A DNA stretch of 64,000 nt, taken from Bog-950 sp035299425 (GTDB lineage: Bacteria; Bacteroidota; Bacteroidia; Chitinophagales; LD1). The translations under genes were made by a program, and so were the position numbers. Shown here in pieces: positions 44,661 through 53,926 of the stretch (positions within the stretch are counted from its first letter, which is position 1; the number at the start of each line of letters is the position of its first letter). The notes under the pieces are model-generated. The model searched no databases. It was given only the letters and a program-made list of their open reading frames with translations, and was not told the origin of the DNA. The stretch covers positions 1-64,000 of the forward strand of contig DATGWP010000167.1 in NCBI GenBank assembly GCA_035299425.1, in the 5' to 3' direction.

Positions 44661-45782
44661 TTATTTAGTGGTGCTGGTTAACTCGTTATAATACTGCAGG
44701 TATTTTTGCTGTAGTGCTTTAACCGAGTACTGCTCTACCACCGTTCTACGGCCCTCGGCACCCATTTTTTTGCGCAGTATTTCATTATCTACCAGGGTAG
44801 ATATAGCATTTACATACTCATCATCAGTGGTAGCTAAAAAGCCATTTACACCGCTTTGAATTATCTGGCTATTAACCCCCACCGGCGACATAATGGTTGG
44901 AATCTCCAGCGCCATGTATTGCAGGCCTTTTAACCCGCACTTGCCCTTGGCCCATTCATCATCGGGCAGAGGCATAATACCAATATCGAAAGAAGAGAGT
45001 TCGCGCAGTTCGTCCTGCTTATTCCAGTTCAGGCTTATTACGTCCAGCTCATCATTTTTGTAGTTGGCATCGCCTATCACTTTTATCTTAATGCGGTCGC
45101 CGTATTTCTTTTTAATTTTTAGCAGGGCAGGCACGGCAAACTTAAAATGCTGTATGGTGGTAATACTTCCGCTCCAGCCAATACAGACGCGGCCATCTCC
45201 CGGTTGCTCCATACGCTGATACTCATCGGTATCGATAGTAGTAGGCACTATGCGTATGTTGCTATTGAATGGCTTTGCATAATCGGCCAGATATTGATTA
45301 CCTGCAAAAATCATATCGCTAAGCCCTATGATAGAAGATGTTTTAGAGGCATCTTTTAAAAAGCTGAACTTTTTATTGGCATCCGATACATTCTGCATCC
45401 AGATAGAATCATCGAAATCGAAAATTACTTTGGCTTTACTGCGCGCAAAATGCTTTTCGAAAAAAGTAGTGCCGGTCATAAAGGCCTCGCGCTGTATAAA
45501 GATGATGTCGTACTGGTTGGCTTTCATCGCATCGCCCAGGCGCTTCATAAAGCACTTTAAAAATATGGTGCCTTTTTTAAACAGGTTACCCGGCGAATAG
45601 AAAATCTTATCGTCTTCGGGTGTTATCAGAAAAGAGAAGTCGTAATCGTATCCGTTCTGTTTCAAAAACTCGAGATACTGCTCGAAGCGAAAACGCTGCG
45701 ACGGTGAGCGGTCGCGGCGGTGCATAGCTATGTATAATACTTTTTTCAATGTGTAGTGGTCTATCTTAAGAAACGCCGGCAT
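44661..45782 (-). CDS. GT4-like glycosyltransferase
   Basis: 373 residues. The start KVLYIAMHRRDRSPSQRFRFEQYLEFL is characteristic of a GT4 subgroup found in Bacteroidota. VIFDFDDSIWMQNVSDANKKF and WSGSITTIQHF (WxGS in place of the usual VGxL) follow, and the donor region is KGKCGLKGLQYMALEIPTIMSPVG, with K-G-L-Q-Y-M-A-L replacing the EX7E motif. It lies 13 nt downstream of the epimerase gene on the same strand, so the two form a small operon separate from the main locus. Confidence 0.85.
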   Translation of the reverse strand: MPAFLKIDHYTLKKVLYIAMHRRDRSPSQRFRFEQYLEFLKQNGYDYDFSFLITPEDDKIFYSPGNLFKKGTIFLKCFMKRLGDAMKANQYDIIFIQREAFMTGTTFFEKHFARSKAKVIFDFDDSIWMQNVSDANKKFSFLKDASKTSSIIGLSDMIFAGNQYLADYAKPFNSNIRIVPTTIDTDEYQRMEQPGDGRVCIGWSGSITTIQHFKFAVPALLKIKKKYGDRIKIKVIGDANYKNDELDVISLNWNKQDELRELSSFDIGIMPLPDDEWAKGKCGLKGLQYMALEIPTIMSPVGVNSQIIQSGVNGFLATTDDEYVNAISTLVDNEILRKKMGAEGRRTVVEQYSVKALQQKYLQYYNELTSTTK

Positions 45783-45795
45783 GGCGTATCTATAA

Positions 45796-46794
45796 TTAAT
45801 CTTCTAACCAGAACGATGGCAGCTTTTCAGTCAACTCAATGTTCTCAAATTTCGAGCTCTTCTGAATGCCGGCCTTCTTTGCCCAGGCTTCCATTTTTGT
45901 TAAGCCTTCCAGCAGGGTTGTATTTGCCGAATCGCCAAAAATAGCCTTGGCCTTGCTATGGTCGCTATAGGCATGGGTTACCTCGTTGCGTGCCGGCAGA
46001 TAGCGCAGCTCGCTCTTCAGGTTCATGGCTTCCATTACTGTGTGCGCAAGTTCTTTTACGGTATAATCTTTATCGGCACCTACGTTAATTACCTGGTTAT
46101 AAGCAGCCGGTATGTTTACACAGTTGGCAATGTGCGGGGCTATGTCGCCTATATAACTAAAGGCGCGTGTTTGCATACCATCGCCAAATACCGATAATTG
46201 CTTACCCTGCATCAACTGGTTCATAAATATACCTACCACATTGCGGTAGCGGTCGCCCAGGTTTTGGTACTCGCCATATACATTGTGCGGACGGAAAATC
46301 ACATAGTTCAACCCGAACATCTCGTGCGATACTTTCAGGTCCATTTCTACTGCATACTTGGCAATGCCGTACGGGTCTTCGGGTACCGGTACCATATCTT
46401 CTCGCAAAGGCGGCTTACCTGCACCGTATACAGCTATAGATGAAGTGAACACAAAGCACTTTACTTTAAACTTAATAGCCAGGTTAATCAGGTTAACGCT
46501 ACCTATCAGGTTATTGTTGTAGTTAAACCGTTTAATAAAGTGGCTAAGGCCTTCGGCAGCATAGGCCGCCAGGTGGTATACATATTCAAACTTATGCTCT
46601 TCGAATAGTTTCTCTAACAGCACATGGTCCATAATAGACCCCTTGACGAATGTTGCTTTGGGGTTTACGTTCTCTTCGAACCCACCGCTTAAATCATCCA
46701 GTACTACTACATCGTGCCCTAAAGCCACCAGTTCATTCGTAACATGGGCACCAATGAAACCTGCCCCTCCTGTAATCAACGATTTTATTGCCAT
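45796..46794 (-). CDS. GalE-like NAD-dependent UDP-sugar 4-epimerase
   Basis: 332 residues of extended SDR. SLITGGAGFIGAHVTNEL is the NAD motif, YVYHLAAYAAEGLSHFI the second core block, FVFTSSIAVYGAG the Ser region and DPYGIAKYAVEM the YxxxK pair. NVYGEYQNLGDRYRNVVGIFMNQ is typical of UDP-glucose/UDP-GlcNAc 4-epimerase-like enzymes. It precedes a GT4 gene in a two-gene unit and probably supplies its donor. The exact sugar is undecided. Confidence 0.88.
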   Translation of the reverse strand: MAIKSLITGGAGFIGAHVTNELVALGHDVVVLDDLSGGFEENVNPKATFVKGSIMDHVLLEKLFEEHKFEYVYHLAAYAAEGLSHFIKRFNYNNNLIGSVNLINLAIKFKVKCFVFTSSIAVYGAGKPPLREDMVPVPEDPYGIAKYAVEMDLKVSHEMFGLNYVIFRPHNVYGEYQNLGDRYRNVVGIFMNQLMQGKQLSVFGDGMQTRAFSYIGDIAPHIANCVNIPAAYNQVINVGADKDYTVKELAHTVMEAMNLKSELRYLPARNEVTHAYSDHSKAKAIFGDSANTTLLEGLTKMEAWAKKAGIQKSSKFENIELTEKLPSFWLED

Positions 46795-46901
46795 TGTTTT
46801 AACTTGTTAGATGGCGCCAAAAATAATCTTTACAATGGTATAACGAAGCCTTGCAGATACTCAATTACTATTACTTTTATACCCCTAAAATCATATCTGC
46901 C

Positions 46902-47351
46902 ATGCATAGCCAAACCTTAGCCTATTTTTTTGAACGCGACCTGCTAAAACTTAAAGAAGAATTAAACCTGTATAAAAACGAAGGCGACCTATGGGTTGTG
47001 AAAAAAGACATTAGCAACAGTGCAGGCAACCTGTGCCTGCACCTGATAGGTAACCTTAATCACTTTATAGGTGCCACCCTGGGCAACACCGGCTATGTGC
47101 GCACGCGCGAGGTTGAGTTTGCTGCCAAGGATATACCGCGCGATAAACTGCTGGCTGATATTGATGCCGTAACCGGTATAGTAAAAACCACCCTTGGCAC
47201 ATTAACTGCCGATGACTTTGCTAAAGATTTCCCCCTGCGCATGCAGGATAGGGTGGTAACTACCGAACAAATGCTGCTACACCTGCTTATGCACCTGAGC
47301 TATCATTTGGGACAGATAAATTATCACCGCAGGCTTATAGCTGCTGGTTGA
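46902..47351 (+). CDS. DinB-family protein (DUF1572-like)
   Basis: 149 residues from ATG 46902. A TTG at 46851 would add 17 aromatic residues unlike the family. It is a four-helix-bundle protein: LCLHLIGNLNHFIGATLG gives the first metal-ligand His, and LLMHLSYHLGQINYHRRL the terminal HxxxH-like pair, as in DinB/YfiT proteins. These are metal-dependent and often act as thiol-transferases or bacillithiol-related enzymes, but no specific function can be given. It is divergent from the epimerase gene. Confidence 0.75.
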   Translation: MHSQTLAYFFERDLLKLKEELNLYKNEGDLWVVKKDISNSAGNLCLHLIGNLNHFIGATLGNTGYVRTREVEFAAKDIPRDKLLADIDAVTGIVKTTLGTLTADDFAKDFPLRMQDRVVTTEQMLLHLLMHLSYHLGQINYHRRLIAAG

Positions 47352-47468
47352 AACCTGCCGGTACATGATAACCGGACATTACGCAGCATTACAAGGAACA
47401 TATTTGACAATTTGAAGAAGGTAGCTTATATTATACAATTGTAGCACACCTGTATGCCAATAATGGCC

Positions 47469-47476
47469 TATATTTG
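47469..47476 (+). promoter_or_regulatory. Possible -7 promoter box (TAnnTTTG)
   Basis: TATATTTG matches the Bacteroidota -7 consensus exactly and lies 30 nt before the ATG of the collagen-like protein gene, giving a leader of about 25 nt. No TTTG is found at the usual distance upstream; a TTG lies 27 nt away. The 155-nt gap holds nothing else recognisable. Confidence 0.35.
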
Positions 47477-47506
47477 AGTATTCCTTAGTTCATAAATCCC
47501 CCGGTA

Positions 47507-50500
47507 ATGAAAAATAATCTACTCTTATCTTTAACGTTATTGATATTCAGCGTTCCGGCCTTTTCTCAGAACGTAGGTATAGGTACCAATAACCCTCAAA
47601 CCAAATTGCAGGTAGCAGGGGCAATTAGTTCTACGCCGGTTTCGGCACCAGCGCAGGCGGCTTATGTTATTCCCGATAATACCTCGGTGTTCCGCCTGAC
47701 AGGCGTAGCGGGTACACAAGGTAACGCCCTTAGCATGGCCACACCAAAGGAAGGACAATACCTTATTATTTTTAACGATGATAATGATGTTGCCACATTT
47801 GGCGGGTTTAACTTATCGGCGGGGGCAACTATTACTTTAAATTACATAAATGGAGCCTGGCGACTTACAGGCAGAAGTGATGCAGTAGGCCCTACCGGGG
47901 CTACAGGGGCTACCGGTTCTGCCGGAGCTACGGGCCCACAGGGTAATGCAGGCCCGGTTGGCGCCAGTGGTGCCGATGGTAAAAATGCGTATACGACAAC
48001 TACTACAGGTTATACCCAGCCTGTATTGGGAAACAACGTATCGGTAAGCGTGGCAAACACCAGCTGGATGACAACCGGCCAGGCAGTGTTTGTGGGTGGC
48101 AGCGGTGGTTATTACATAGTAAACAGTATTACAAACAGCACCACCGTGGTGCTTACCTATTTGGGTGGTGGCAGTACAGGTACTGTAGGTGCAGCAGGCT
48201 CAGGTGTTTCGGCTTCGGGCCAAACCGGAGCACAAGGGGTAACCGGCGCGCAAGGCAGTGTGGGCGCTACAGGGCCACAGGGTAGTGCAGGTCCTACGGG
48301 TGCTCAGGGTACTGCTGGCGCAACCGGCGCTCAAGGACCAACCGGCGCACAAGGCATTGCAGGCCCTACAGGTGCACAAGGCACCGCAGGTGCAACAGGA
48401 GCGCAGGGTAGCGTTGGACCAACCGGTGCGCAAGGCCCGGCAGGTTCGTTAAGCGCGGGTACTGCAGCAGGCAATACAACTTACTGGAACGGCACCACAT
48501 GGGTGCTTAACAGCAGCAATATTTATAATAACGGTGGTAATGTGGGTATAGGCACAGCCTCACCAGGCACAAAACTGGATGTTACAGGAGCTATTCGCAC
48601 CAATAACCAGCTCATTTCAACTGTAGCAACCGGCACTGCTCCCGTGGCTGTTAGTTCTGCCACAATGGCCCCCAACCTTAACGCCGACCGTGTAGATGAC
48701 AGACATCTCTCTGAAATTCAATTTCAACAGTCTGGCAGGGATTTTCCAAACGGAACACTTATACAATCAGATATTGATTACTCTGTAGCCAATGGAGACC
48801 CCTGGTTGTTTGAAATAGAAGGTAACTCGTACGGTCAAATTGTGCCTATAGACATAAAGATTCAGGGTTATATTTATTACGATTCGCTTATTAACGTAGG
48901 CGGTATTTCGAACGGAACCGGCATTACAGGATTATCCGCTTTTAATTATGGTGGCAAATTATGTTTCTGGTTCCCTTACCAGGCATACTGGAATGGTTAT
49001 AGCGTGTTTATTAACGATAGCTACAACGGTGTTAAACACAACCGGCTGGTTTCCATTACGCATGTAGCCAAACCGGGCGGTGTTACTAAAGAAGTTGCCC
49101 TTACACCTAAAATTCGCCAATCGTGGCACTCGGGTAACTTTACACCGGGCAGTTATTCGGCAGGTACCGGCACAGCAAATACCGTTTCAAAATTTATAAC
49201 ATCCACTACTATTGGTGATAGTAAGATAACCGATGACGGGGTAAATACCATTAATGCGGGCAGCCGCTGGTTCCGTGTAAACGGTAAAGAAGCTATTGAT
49301 GGTAACGATAGCTGGTTACGGTTAAACCAGGCTGGTGCCTATGCCAGCGGGATATATACTCCGGGCTTTTTCAGAGCCGATGGGGGTATTGCCTCGGGCG
49401 GTGTGGGTGCTTCGGCTGGTATTGTAAATGCGCTTACCGGTTACCAGGTTAATAGTGGCGCTGCCAGTGGTACGTATTTACGAGGTAACGGAACCAATTA
49501 CGTATCATCGGGCATTCAAGCTGCAGATGTACCAACCCTTAACCAAAACACTACCGGTTACGCTACCTATTTAAAATCGCCTTACCCTTATAACATAAAT
49601 ATTAGCGATGCTACTACTGCTGCCAGTTTATGCGAGCCTGCCAGCCTTAGCTCTGTAAACATGCATGCATCGCATGGTTTATTCGGCAGCTGGGCTACTA
49701 CTTTGACCATGTCGGGTTACGACCGCTACGGCGCTTACCAGATAAGCGGAAATTATAATAGCGGAACTCCTGAACTGGCAATCCGCAATTATGTGCAAGG
49801 TACCAGCACATGGAACTCGTGGGTTAAGCTGATTACTACTGCTAATATTGGAAGCTATGCCGATAACCTGGGTAACCATACCGCCACTACTAATCTTAAC
49901 ATGAATGCAAGAAATATTAGTGCAGTTGGCGACATAGTATCTGACCAATATACGGGTATGGGCTTGGTAGGTCTTTACGATCCTACCAAATATCAAAACG
50001 TATGGTCAATGGGTGGTTCATACCGCTTACCCTCTAACGGAGCCAGTCCGGGCAATTTGTATGGACTTGCCTTTTCATATAATCCCGATTACGGTGGGGC
50101 AGGTAACAACGCACAGGCTAAAGCAGGTTTAAACCACCAGCTGCTTCTTATGATGAATGGAGTTACTTATACTGCTTTAGGTAATGGTATGTGGACTAAC
50201 GGCAATTTGCGCTTTGGCACTTACCTGTTAGGAAACGACAAGTATGCCATTGATGCCGGAGACAGCTGGCTAAGGTTGAACCAGCAGAATAGCTTTGGAA
50301 ATGGTACGTATAGCCCTTATTTAATAAGAGCTGATGGAGGCTTTAATGTAGACGACCAAACAGTAATAGATAATGACGGAGGCTGGCACAGAACTTACGG
50401 TGCTACCGGCTGGTATAACAATACTTACCAGGGTGGATGGTATATGGCCGATGCCACATGGATAAGAAATTACAATCAAAAAAAATTGTATTTTGATACA

Positions 50501-51514
50501 GATGGCGGCGATAACACAGAAACTGCACGTACTGATATGCAAAGTGCCACGCAAGACCATGCATTGACAAGCGAGAATGATGTTTGGGGATACGTTGGTT
50601 TTAGCAACCAGCGGTGGTGGACCATGTATGCTTACAATGGCTTTGGCACTTCAAGTTTAAAGCACAAGACAGATGTTCACGAATTAACCGGCGCAGAAAT
50701 TGACAAAAGTCTTACTGATTTAAATAAAATCCAATCCATTACTTACAAATGGAATAAATCAGTTTGGGAGCAGATGAATGGCAATTTTGCAGATAACCGT
50801 TTGCATGAGGCCGGAGAAAAACCAGACCCGAATTTCCAAGTTCCTTCATGGATGGGCTTTTCGGTAGAAAGCCTTCCACAGAACATTGTTGACGAAACAG
50901 GCGAAAACTACCAATACGGCGCTATGTTTGGTTTATTAGTATCTGCTACAAAAGCGCTTACAAAGCGAACAGAAATATTAGCAGAGGCGCTGGATGTAAA
51001 TTTTGAAGAGCTAAAAACAGCAAAGTCTGTAACCAAAAATATTTCAGATTTTGGTACTGCATCGGCCAATGCTAAAGAAACCTGGATTAATTTTTCAGAT
51101 GAATTTACCCACCAGTTGAATGGCAAAACTCCAACTGTTACTATCAGTTCCTCGCAGGCAGGTGTAACTATTTCGGTAGTTGAGAAATCGGCGAAAGGGT
51201 TTAAAGTAGTTTCCAGTTCGGAAAAACCTGTTGATTTTGATTACATAGCTATGGGCAAAACAGTAATTGAATTTCCAGACTATGCTTCGACAGTTGAAAA
51301 GCCCATGCAAAAAGCGGATATCAATGCATGGTATACAAACATCTCTAAAAAGAATAAGACTTTACCTGTACAGGTAGGTAACCCTGCCGAGGAAGCCCTG
51401 GCAAAACAACAAAAGAAAACTGTTGACCCTACCCTAAAAGGCACCTACATTGAACCGGTTAAAGAAGTAGCTCCACCGGCACAAGCGTCCCCGGCGAATA
51501 CAAATCCGAAATAG
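47507..51514 (+). CDS. Secreted collagen-like, tail-fibre-like protein with S74-type C-terminal chaperone domain
   Basis: 1335 residues. A signal peptide (MKNNLLLSLTLLIFSVPAFS) leads to QNVGIGTNNPQTKLQVAG, a beta-helical fibre-type segment that recurs as NVGIGTASPGTKLDVTG near residue 350. Two Gly-X-Y collagen-like tracts cover residues 128-158 and 238-313. The long centre shows repeated blocks such as GNDSWLRLNQAGAYASGIYTPGFFRADGG and a second version near residue 920. The region from about residue 1045 (GTSSLKHKTDVHEL, with S1049 and K1054) resembles the intramolecular chaperone of phage tail fibres (peptidase S74). A Pro/Ala-rich tail follows. Likely a trimeric surface fibre; no T9SS sorting domain is present. 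Confidence 0.85.
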   Translation: MKNNLLLSLTLLIFSVPAFSQNVGIGTNNPQTKLQVAGAISSTPVSAPAQAAYVIPDNTSVFRLTGVAGTQGNALSMATPKEGQYLIIFNDDNDVATFGGFNLSAGATITLNYINGAWRLTGRSDAVGPTGATGATGSAGATGPQGNAGPVGASGADGKNAYTTTTTGYTQPVLGNNVSVSVANTSWMTTGQAVFVGGSGGYYIVNSITNSTTVVLTYLGGGSTGTVGAAGSGVSASGQTGAQGVTGAQGSVGATGPQGSAGPTGAQGTAGATGAQGPTGAQGIAGPTGAQGTAGATGAQGSVGPTGAQGPAGSLSAGTAAGNTTYWNGTTWVLNSSNIYNNGGNVGIGTASPGTKLDVTGAIRTNNQLISTVATGTAPVAVSSATMAPNLNADRVDDRHLSEIQFQQSGRDFPNGTLIQSDIDYSVANGDPWLFEIEGNSYGQIVPIDIKIQGYIYYDSLINVGGISNGTGITGLSAFNYGGKLCFWFPYQAYWNGYSVFINDSYNGVKHNRLVSITHVAKPGGVTKEVALTPKIRQSWHSGNFTPGSYSAGTGTANTVSKFITSTTIGDSKITDDGVNTINAGSRWFRVNGKEAIDGNDSWLRLNQAGAYASGIYTPGFFRADGGIASGGVGASAGIVNALTGYQVNSGAASGTYLRGNGTNYVSSGIQAADVPTLNQNTTGYATYLKSPYPYNINISDATTAASLCEPASLSSVNMHASHGLFGSWATTLTMSGYDRYGAYQISGNYNSGTPELAIRNYVQGTSTWNSWVKLITTANIGSYADNLGNHTATTNLNMNARNISAVGDIVSDQYTGMGLVGLYDPTKYQNVWSMGGSYRLPSNGASPGNLYGLAFSYNPDYGGAGNNAQAKAGLNHQLLLMMNGVTYTALGNGMWTNGNLRFGTYLLGNDKYAIDAGDSWLRLNQQNSFGNGTYSPYLIRADGGFNVDDQTVIDNDGGWHRTYGATGWYNNTYQGGWYMADATWIRNYNQKKLYFDTDGGDNTETARTDMQSATQDHALTSENDVWGYVGFSNQRWWTMYAYNGFGTSSLKHKTDVHELTGAEIDKSLTDLNKIQSITYKWNKSVWEQMNGNFADNRLHEAGEKPDPNFQVPSWMGFSVESLPQNIVDETGENYQYGAMFGLLVSATKALTKRTEILAEALDVNFEELKTAKSVTKNISDFGTASANAKETWINFSDEFTHQLNGKTPTVTISSSQAGVTISVVEKSAKGFKVVSSSEKPVDFDYIAMGKTVIEFPDYASTVEKPMQKADINAWYTNISKKNKTLPVQVGNPAEEALAKQQKKTVDPTLKGTYIEPVKEVAPPAQASPANTNPK
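47888..47980 (+). repeat. Collagen-like Gly-X-Y tract 1
   Basis: 31 codons read as uninterrupted Gly-X-Y triplets rich in GPT, GAT, GPQ and GAS units. The tract is inside the fibre-protein gene and uses varied synonymous codons, which suggests it is not a recent slippage product. Confidence 0.9.
48218..48445 (+). repeat. Collagen-like Gly-X-Y tract 2
   Basis: About 76 codons of Gly-X-Y triplets (GAQ, GPT, GAT, GTA, GSV, GPQ). The nine-residue unit GPTGAQGTA and its variant recur with near-identical bases, so the DNA is a degenerate tandem repeat likely to vary in length between strains. It is coding and in frame, not a CRISPR array. Confidence 0.9.
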
Positions 51515-51530
51515 CTATTTAGAAATACAT

Positions 51531-51573
51531 AATAAAACAGCCTGTCAATTAATCATCGACAGGCTGTTTTATT
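51531..51573. terminator. Bidirectional terminator between convergent genes
   Basis: A perfect 16-bp stem, AATAAAACAGCCTGTC at 51531-51546 and its complement at 51558-51573, with an 11-nt loop. A and T runs at the ends suit termination in both directions. It separates the collagen-like fibre gene from the patatin gene on the opposite strand. Confidence 0.85.
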
Positions 51574-51598
51574 ACCGGCAACGGAACTTATACGTTCA

Positions 51599-53833
51599 TT
51601 ACTCAGCAAAAAGCTCCTGCAGCTTATTGAAGGACTTTACGTTGTTAGGTCGTTTCATCGAGCGCATGATGTCGCTTTTATCGCGGGTGGTCAGGTGCAG
51701 GCTCATAGCGGCTTTGTTTTCTACTTTTTCACTGGTGTATTCAAACAATACAAATTGCAGTTTGCCGCGCAGTTCTTCGCTCATTTCATCCAACCGGTAA
51801 TCGGTAAGAAAATCCTGCATGTTTTCCATATTGGTGTACACGGTACCCAGCGGGTCGGTAATGCGGGCAAACACGGTTTTCTTCTCGGAGGCTGCGGGCT
51901 CTTCAAATTTTTCTGAATCGCGTATTTGTATAATAACTACACCGCTCGTGTTTTTGTCTATCCAGTCGCCAAAGGTGTTTAAAAACCGAAGTGTAGTTTC
52001 AATACCAAAGTTATCCAATGCACCGCCATCCATTACATAGGTTGAGGGTTCGCTGGGTAGCACCGAATTGGGGAAGAAAAAAGGGAAAGTGGCGTTCATG
52101 CGCATGGCAGAAGTAACCAATAAGCTATCGCTGGCTTGCTTTTTAAAGAAACGGCCAAAATCTATCGCATCTATCTCCAGGCGGTTATCCAGTGCCTTTT
52201 TGCCATGCGGGCGCATTAAGAATGATACCGGCTGCGGACTTATATAATAGCGACGCGAATCGTTCATAATGGTAGTGTGAAAAATAAGCAAAGGAATTTT
52301 GGCACTGTATTCATCCTGCCGGTAATCGCCAATTGTTTTTTCGAATGGGAACTGCAGGTTGCGGCAGTAGAATTTCTCAAACACATAGCCACGGTCTACG
52401 CTGTACTTTTTATCGTTTAGTTTAAACTTATGAAACGGTATAAGCACATCGTTGCTGATAATAGAAAGCGCAATGGGGTTCAGCACATCCTTTGATACAT
52501 TTTCAGTGTATTGCGGGTCAGATAGATTGATAGGAAAGCCGTTTTTCTTTTGCAAAAACAACTCGCGCAAATAGGTAGTGGCAAACATGCCGCCCGATGC
52601 ACCGCTTATTAAAAATGTTTTGTCTAACAGGTTGCCTTTAGCCAGGCTATCGCAAAACTGCAGCGTTACCATAGAGTACATAGCCGCCCGCAAACCGCCC
52701 CCACTCACATTTACAAAGTACATTTTAGGTTTCTTAAATGGATTGCGCGGGTCGGTGTTTTTGTGCAGCCAGTTTTCGAGTATGGGCTTAAAATATTCCT
52801 TATCCTGCGCTATGAGCGAATCGGACGATAACTCGCGGAAAGTTTCGAGGTTGTAGCGCGCACGCGTGCTATAGTTAAGTCCGTAAGCCCGGCTTTGAAA
52901 ACCAAATACATCGTACTGGGTAAGGTAGTTGGCTACCAGTAAAAACACAATGATAGCCGCCGAGCCCCAGCCACCGGTCCAGTACAGAAACATGCCAAAC
53001 AGCGACATGAGCAAACTAACAAAAAGGAAACCAGTGGCGGCAATAGGAAACTGAAAAAAGGGATTCTCAAGAAAAAAACCCATGCTTACCAACAAGGTCA
53101 TGGTAACCAAAAAAGCCATAAAGGCATTCCAGTGATGGCGGCGGAAAACCAATTGGTGTAGCTTAGGGTCGTAATGGTCTACCGTGCGGGTATGGCGTAT
53201 GTTGAATTTATTGGTAAGGTAAAATTCTACCTTATTAAGCTCTTCACGCTGAAGCGTATCACTAAACTGCACCCGCCGCACAGCCCTTTTGCGCCGAACC
53301 CGTTCTTTATTCTCCTGTATTATGCTGCCGGTGTTTTTATTGGTAAAATTGAAGTAAACCGCGGTGATTAATATTACCAGTATGAAGCCTGCAGTAAAGC
53401 CTAAAATTTCAAAAACAATTTGCCACGGAGTTTCGAACTCGTACTGTACCCTGAAGATAATAACAGATACTATGTAAGTAATAATAAAGATGCCCGGTAT
53501 AAGGGCATTGTTTAGCACAAACATACCCAGGGGGTACTGCAGGCTGGCCATAAAAGGGAACCGGTGCGAGTTAAGAATATACATCACCACATTCCAGGTA
53601 ATAAACATAGCACCAAAGCCTATACCCACTACAGCAAAACTAAGGTAACCTACATTACCTAAATATTCGGGATCGAGTAGTACCGAGTGAGTGCCTATCC
53701 CCGCGCCAAATTTGCCTACTATAATGGCAAACATGAGTAGCCAGAAAAAAAGCAAAAACTGGTGCCGCTTAAAGGACAGCAACAACAACTGTACGGGGAA
53801 TGAGTAATAAATATCCTTAAACAGCGTAAGCAT
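51599..53833 (-). CDS. Membrane patatin-like phospholipase
   Basis: 744 residues from ATG at 53833; a TTG at 53839 is less likely. The N-terminal half has about six or seven hydrophobic segments, for example FFWLLMFAIIVGKFG, VGIGFGAMFITWNVV, GFTAGFILVILITAVYF and WNAFMAFLVTMTLL, with a charged loop after residue 165. The C-terminal half is a patatin: SGGGLRAAM oxyanion loop, GASGG with nucleophile S413, and MDGGALDNFG with D602 completing the Ser-Asp dyad. It should be an inner-membrane lipid acyl hydrolase; substrate unknown. The combination of a multi-pass membrane half with patatin is uncommon. Confidence 0.88.
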   Translation of the reverse strand: MLTLFKDIYYSFPVQLLLLSFKRHQFLLFFWLLMFAIIVGKFGAGIGTHSVLLDPEYLGNVGYLSFAVVGIGFGAMFITWNVVMYILNSHRFPFMASLQYPLGMFVLNNALIPGIFIITYIVSVIIFRVQYEFETPWQIVFEILGFTAGFILVILITAVYFNFTNKNTGSIIQENKERVRRKRAVRRVQFSDTLQREELNKVEFYLTNKFNIRHTRTVDHYDPKLHQLVFRRHHWNAFMAFLVTMTLLVSMGFFLENPFFQFPIAATGFLFVSLLMSLFGMFLYWTGGWGSAAIIVFLLVANYLTQYDVFGFQSRAYGLNYSTRARYNLETFRELSSDSLIAQDKEYFKPILENWLHKNTDPRNPFKKPKMYFVNVSGGGLRAAMYSMVTLQFCDSLAKGNLLDKTFLISGASGGMFATTYLRELFLQKKNGFPINLSDPQYTENVSKDVLNPIALSIISNDVLIPFHKFKLNDKKYSVDRGYVFEKFYCRNLQFPFEKTIGDYRQDEYSAKIPLLIFHTTIMNDSRRYYISPQPVSFLMRPHGKKALDNRLEIDAIDFGRFFKKQASDSLLVTSAMRMNATFPFFFPNSVLPSEPSTYVMDGGALDNFGIETTLRFLNTFGDWIDKNTSGVVIIQIRDSEKFEEPAASEKKTVFARITDPLGTVYTNMENMQDFLTDYRLDEMSEELRGKLQFVLFEYTSEKVENKAAMSLHLTTRDKSDIMRSMKRPNNVKSFNKLQELFAE

Positions 53834-53926
53834 GGGCAATATATTCAGCTACAATAAACTGAAAAGAAGTGAATGCTATAGGCTACTAATCAACGCTTAA
53901 ATGTGCTTGTGTATAGTAGTATACAA

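Noticed and set aside
48218..48445. Regularly repeated DNA that could suggest a CRISPR array or minisatellite
   Set aside because: The period is a coding Gly-X-Y triplet in frame with a long gene, and repeats are adjacent without unique spacers.
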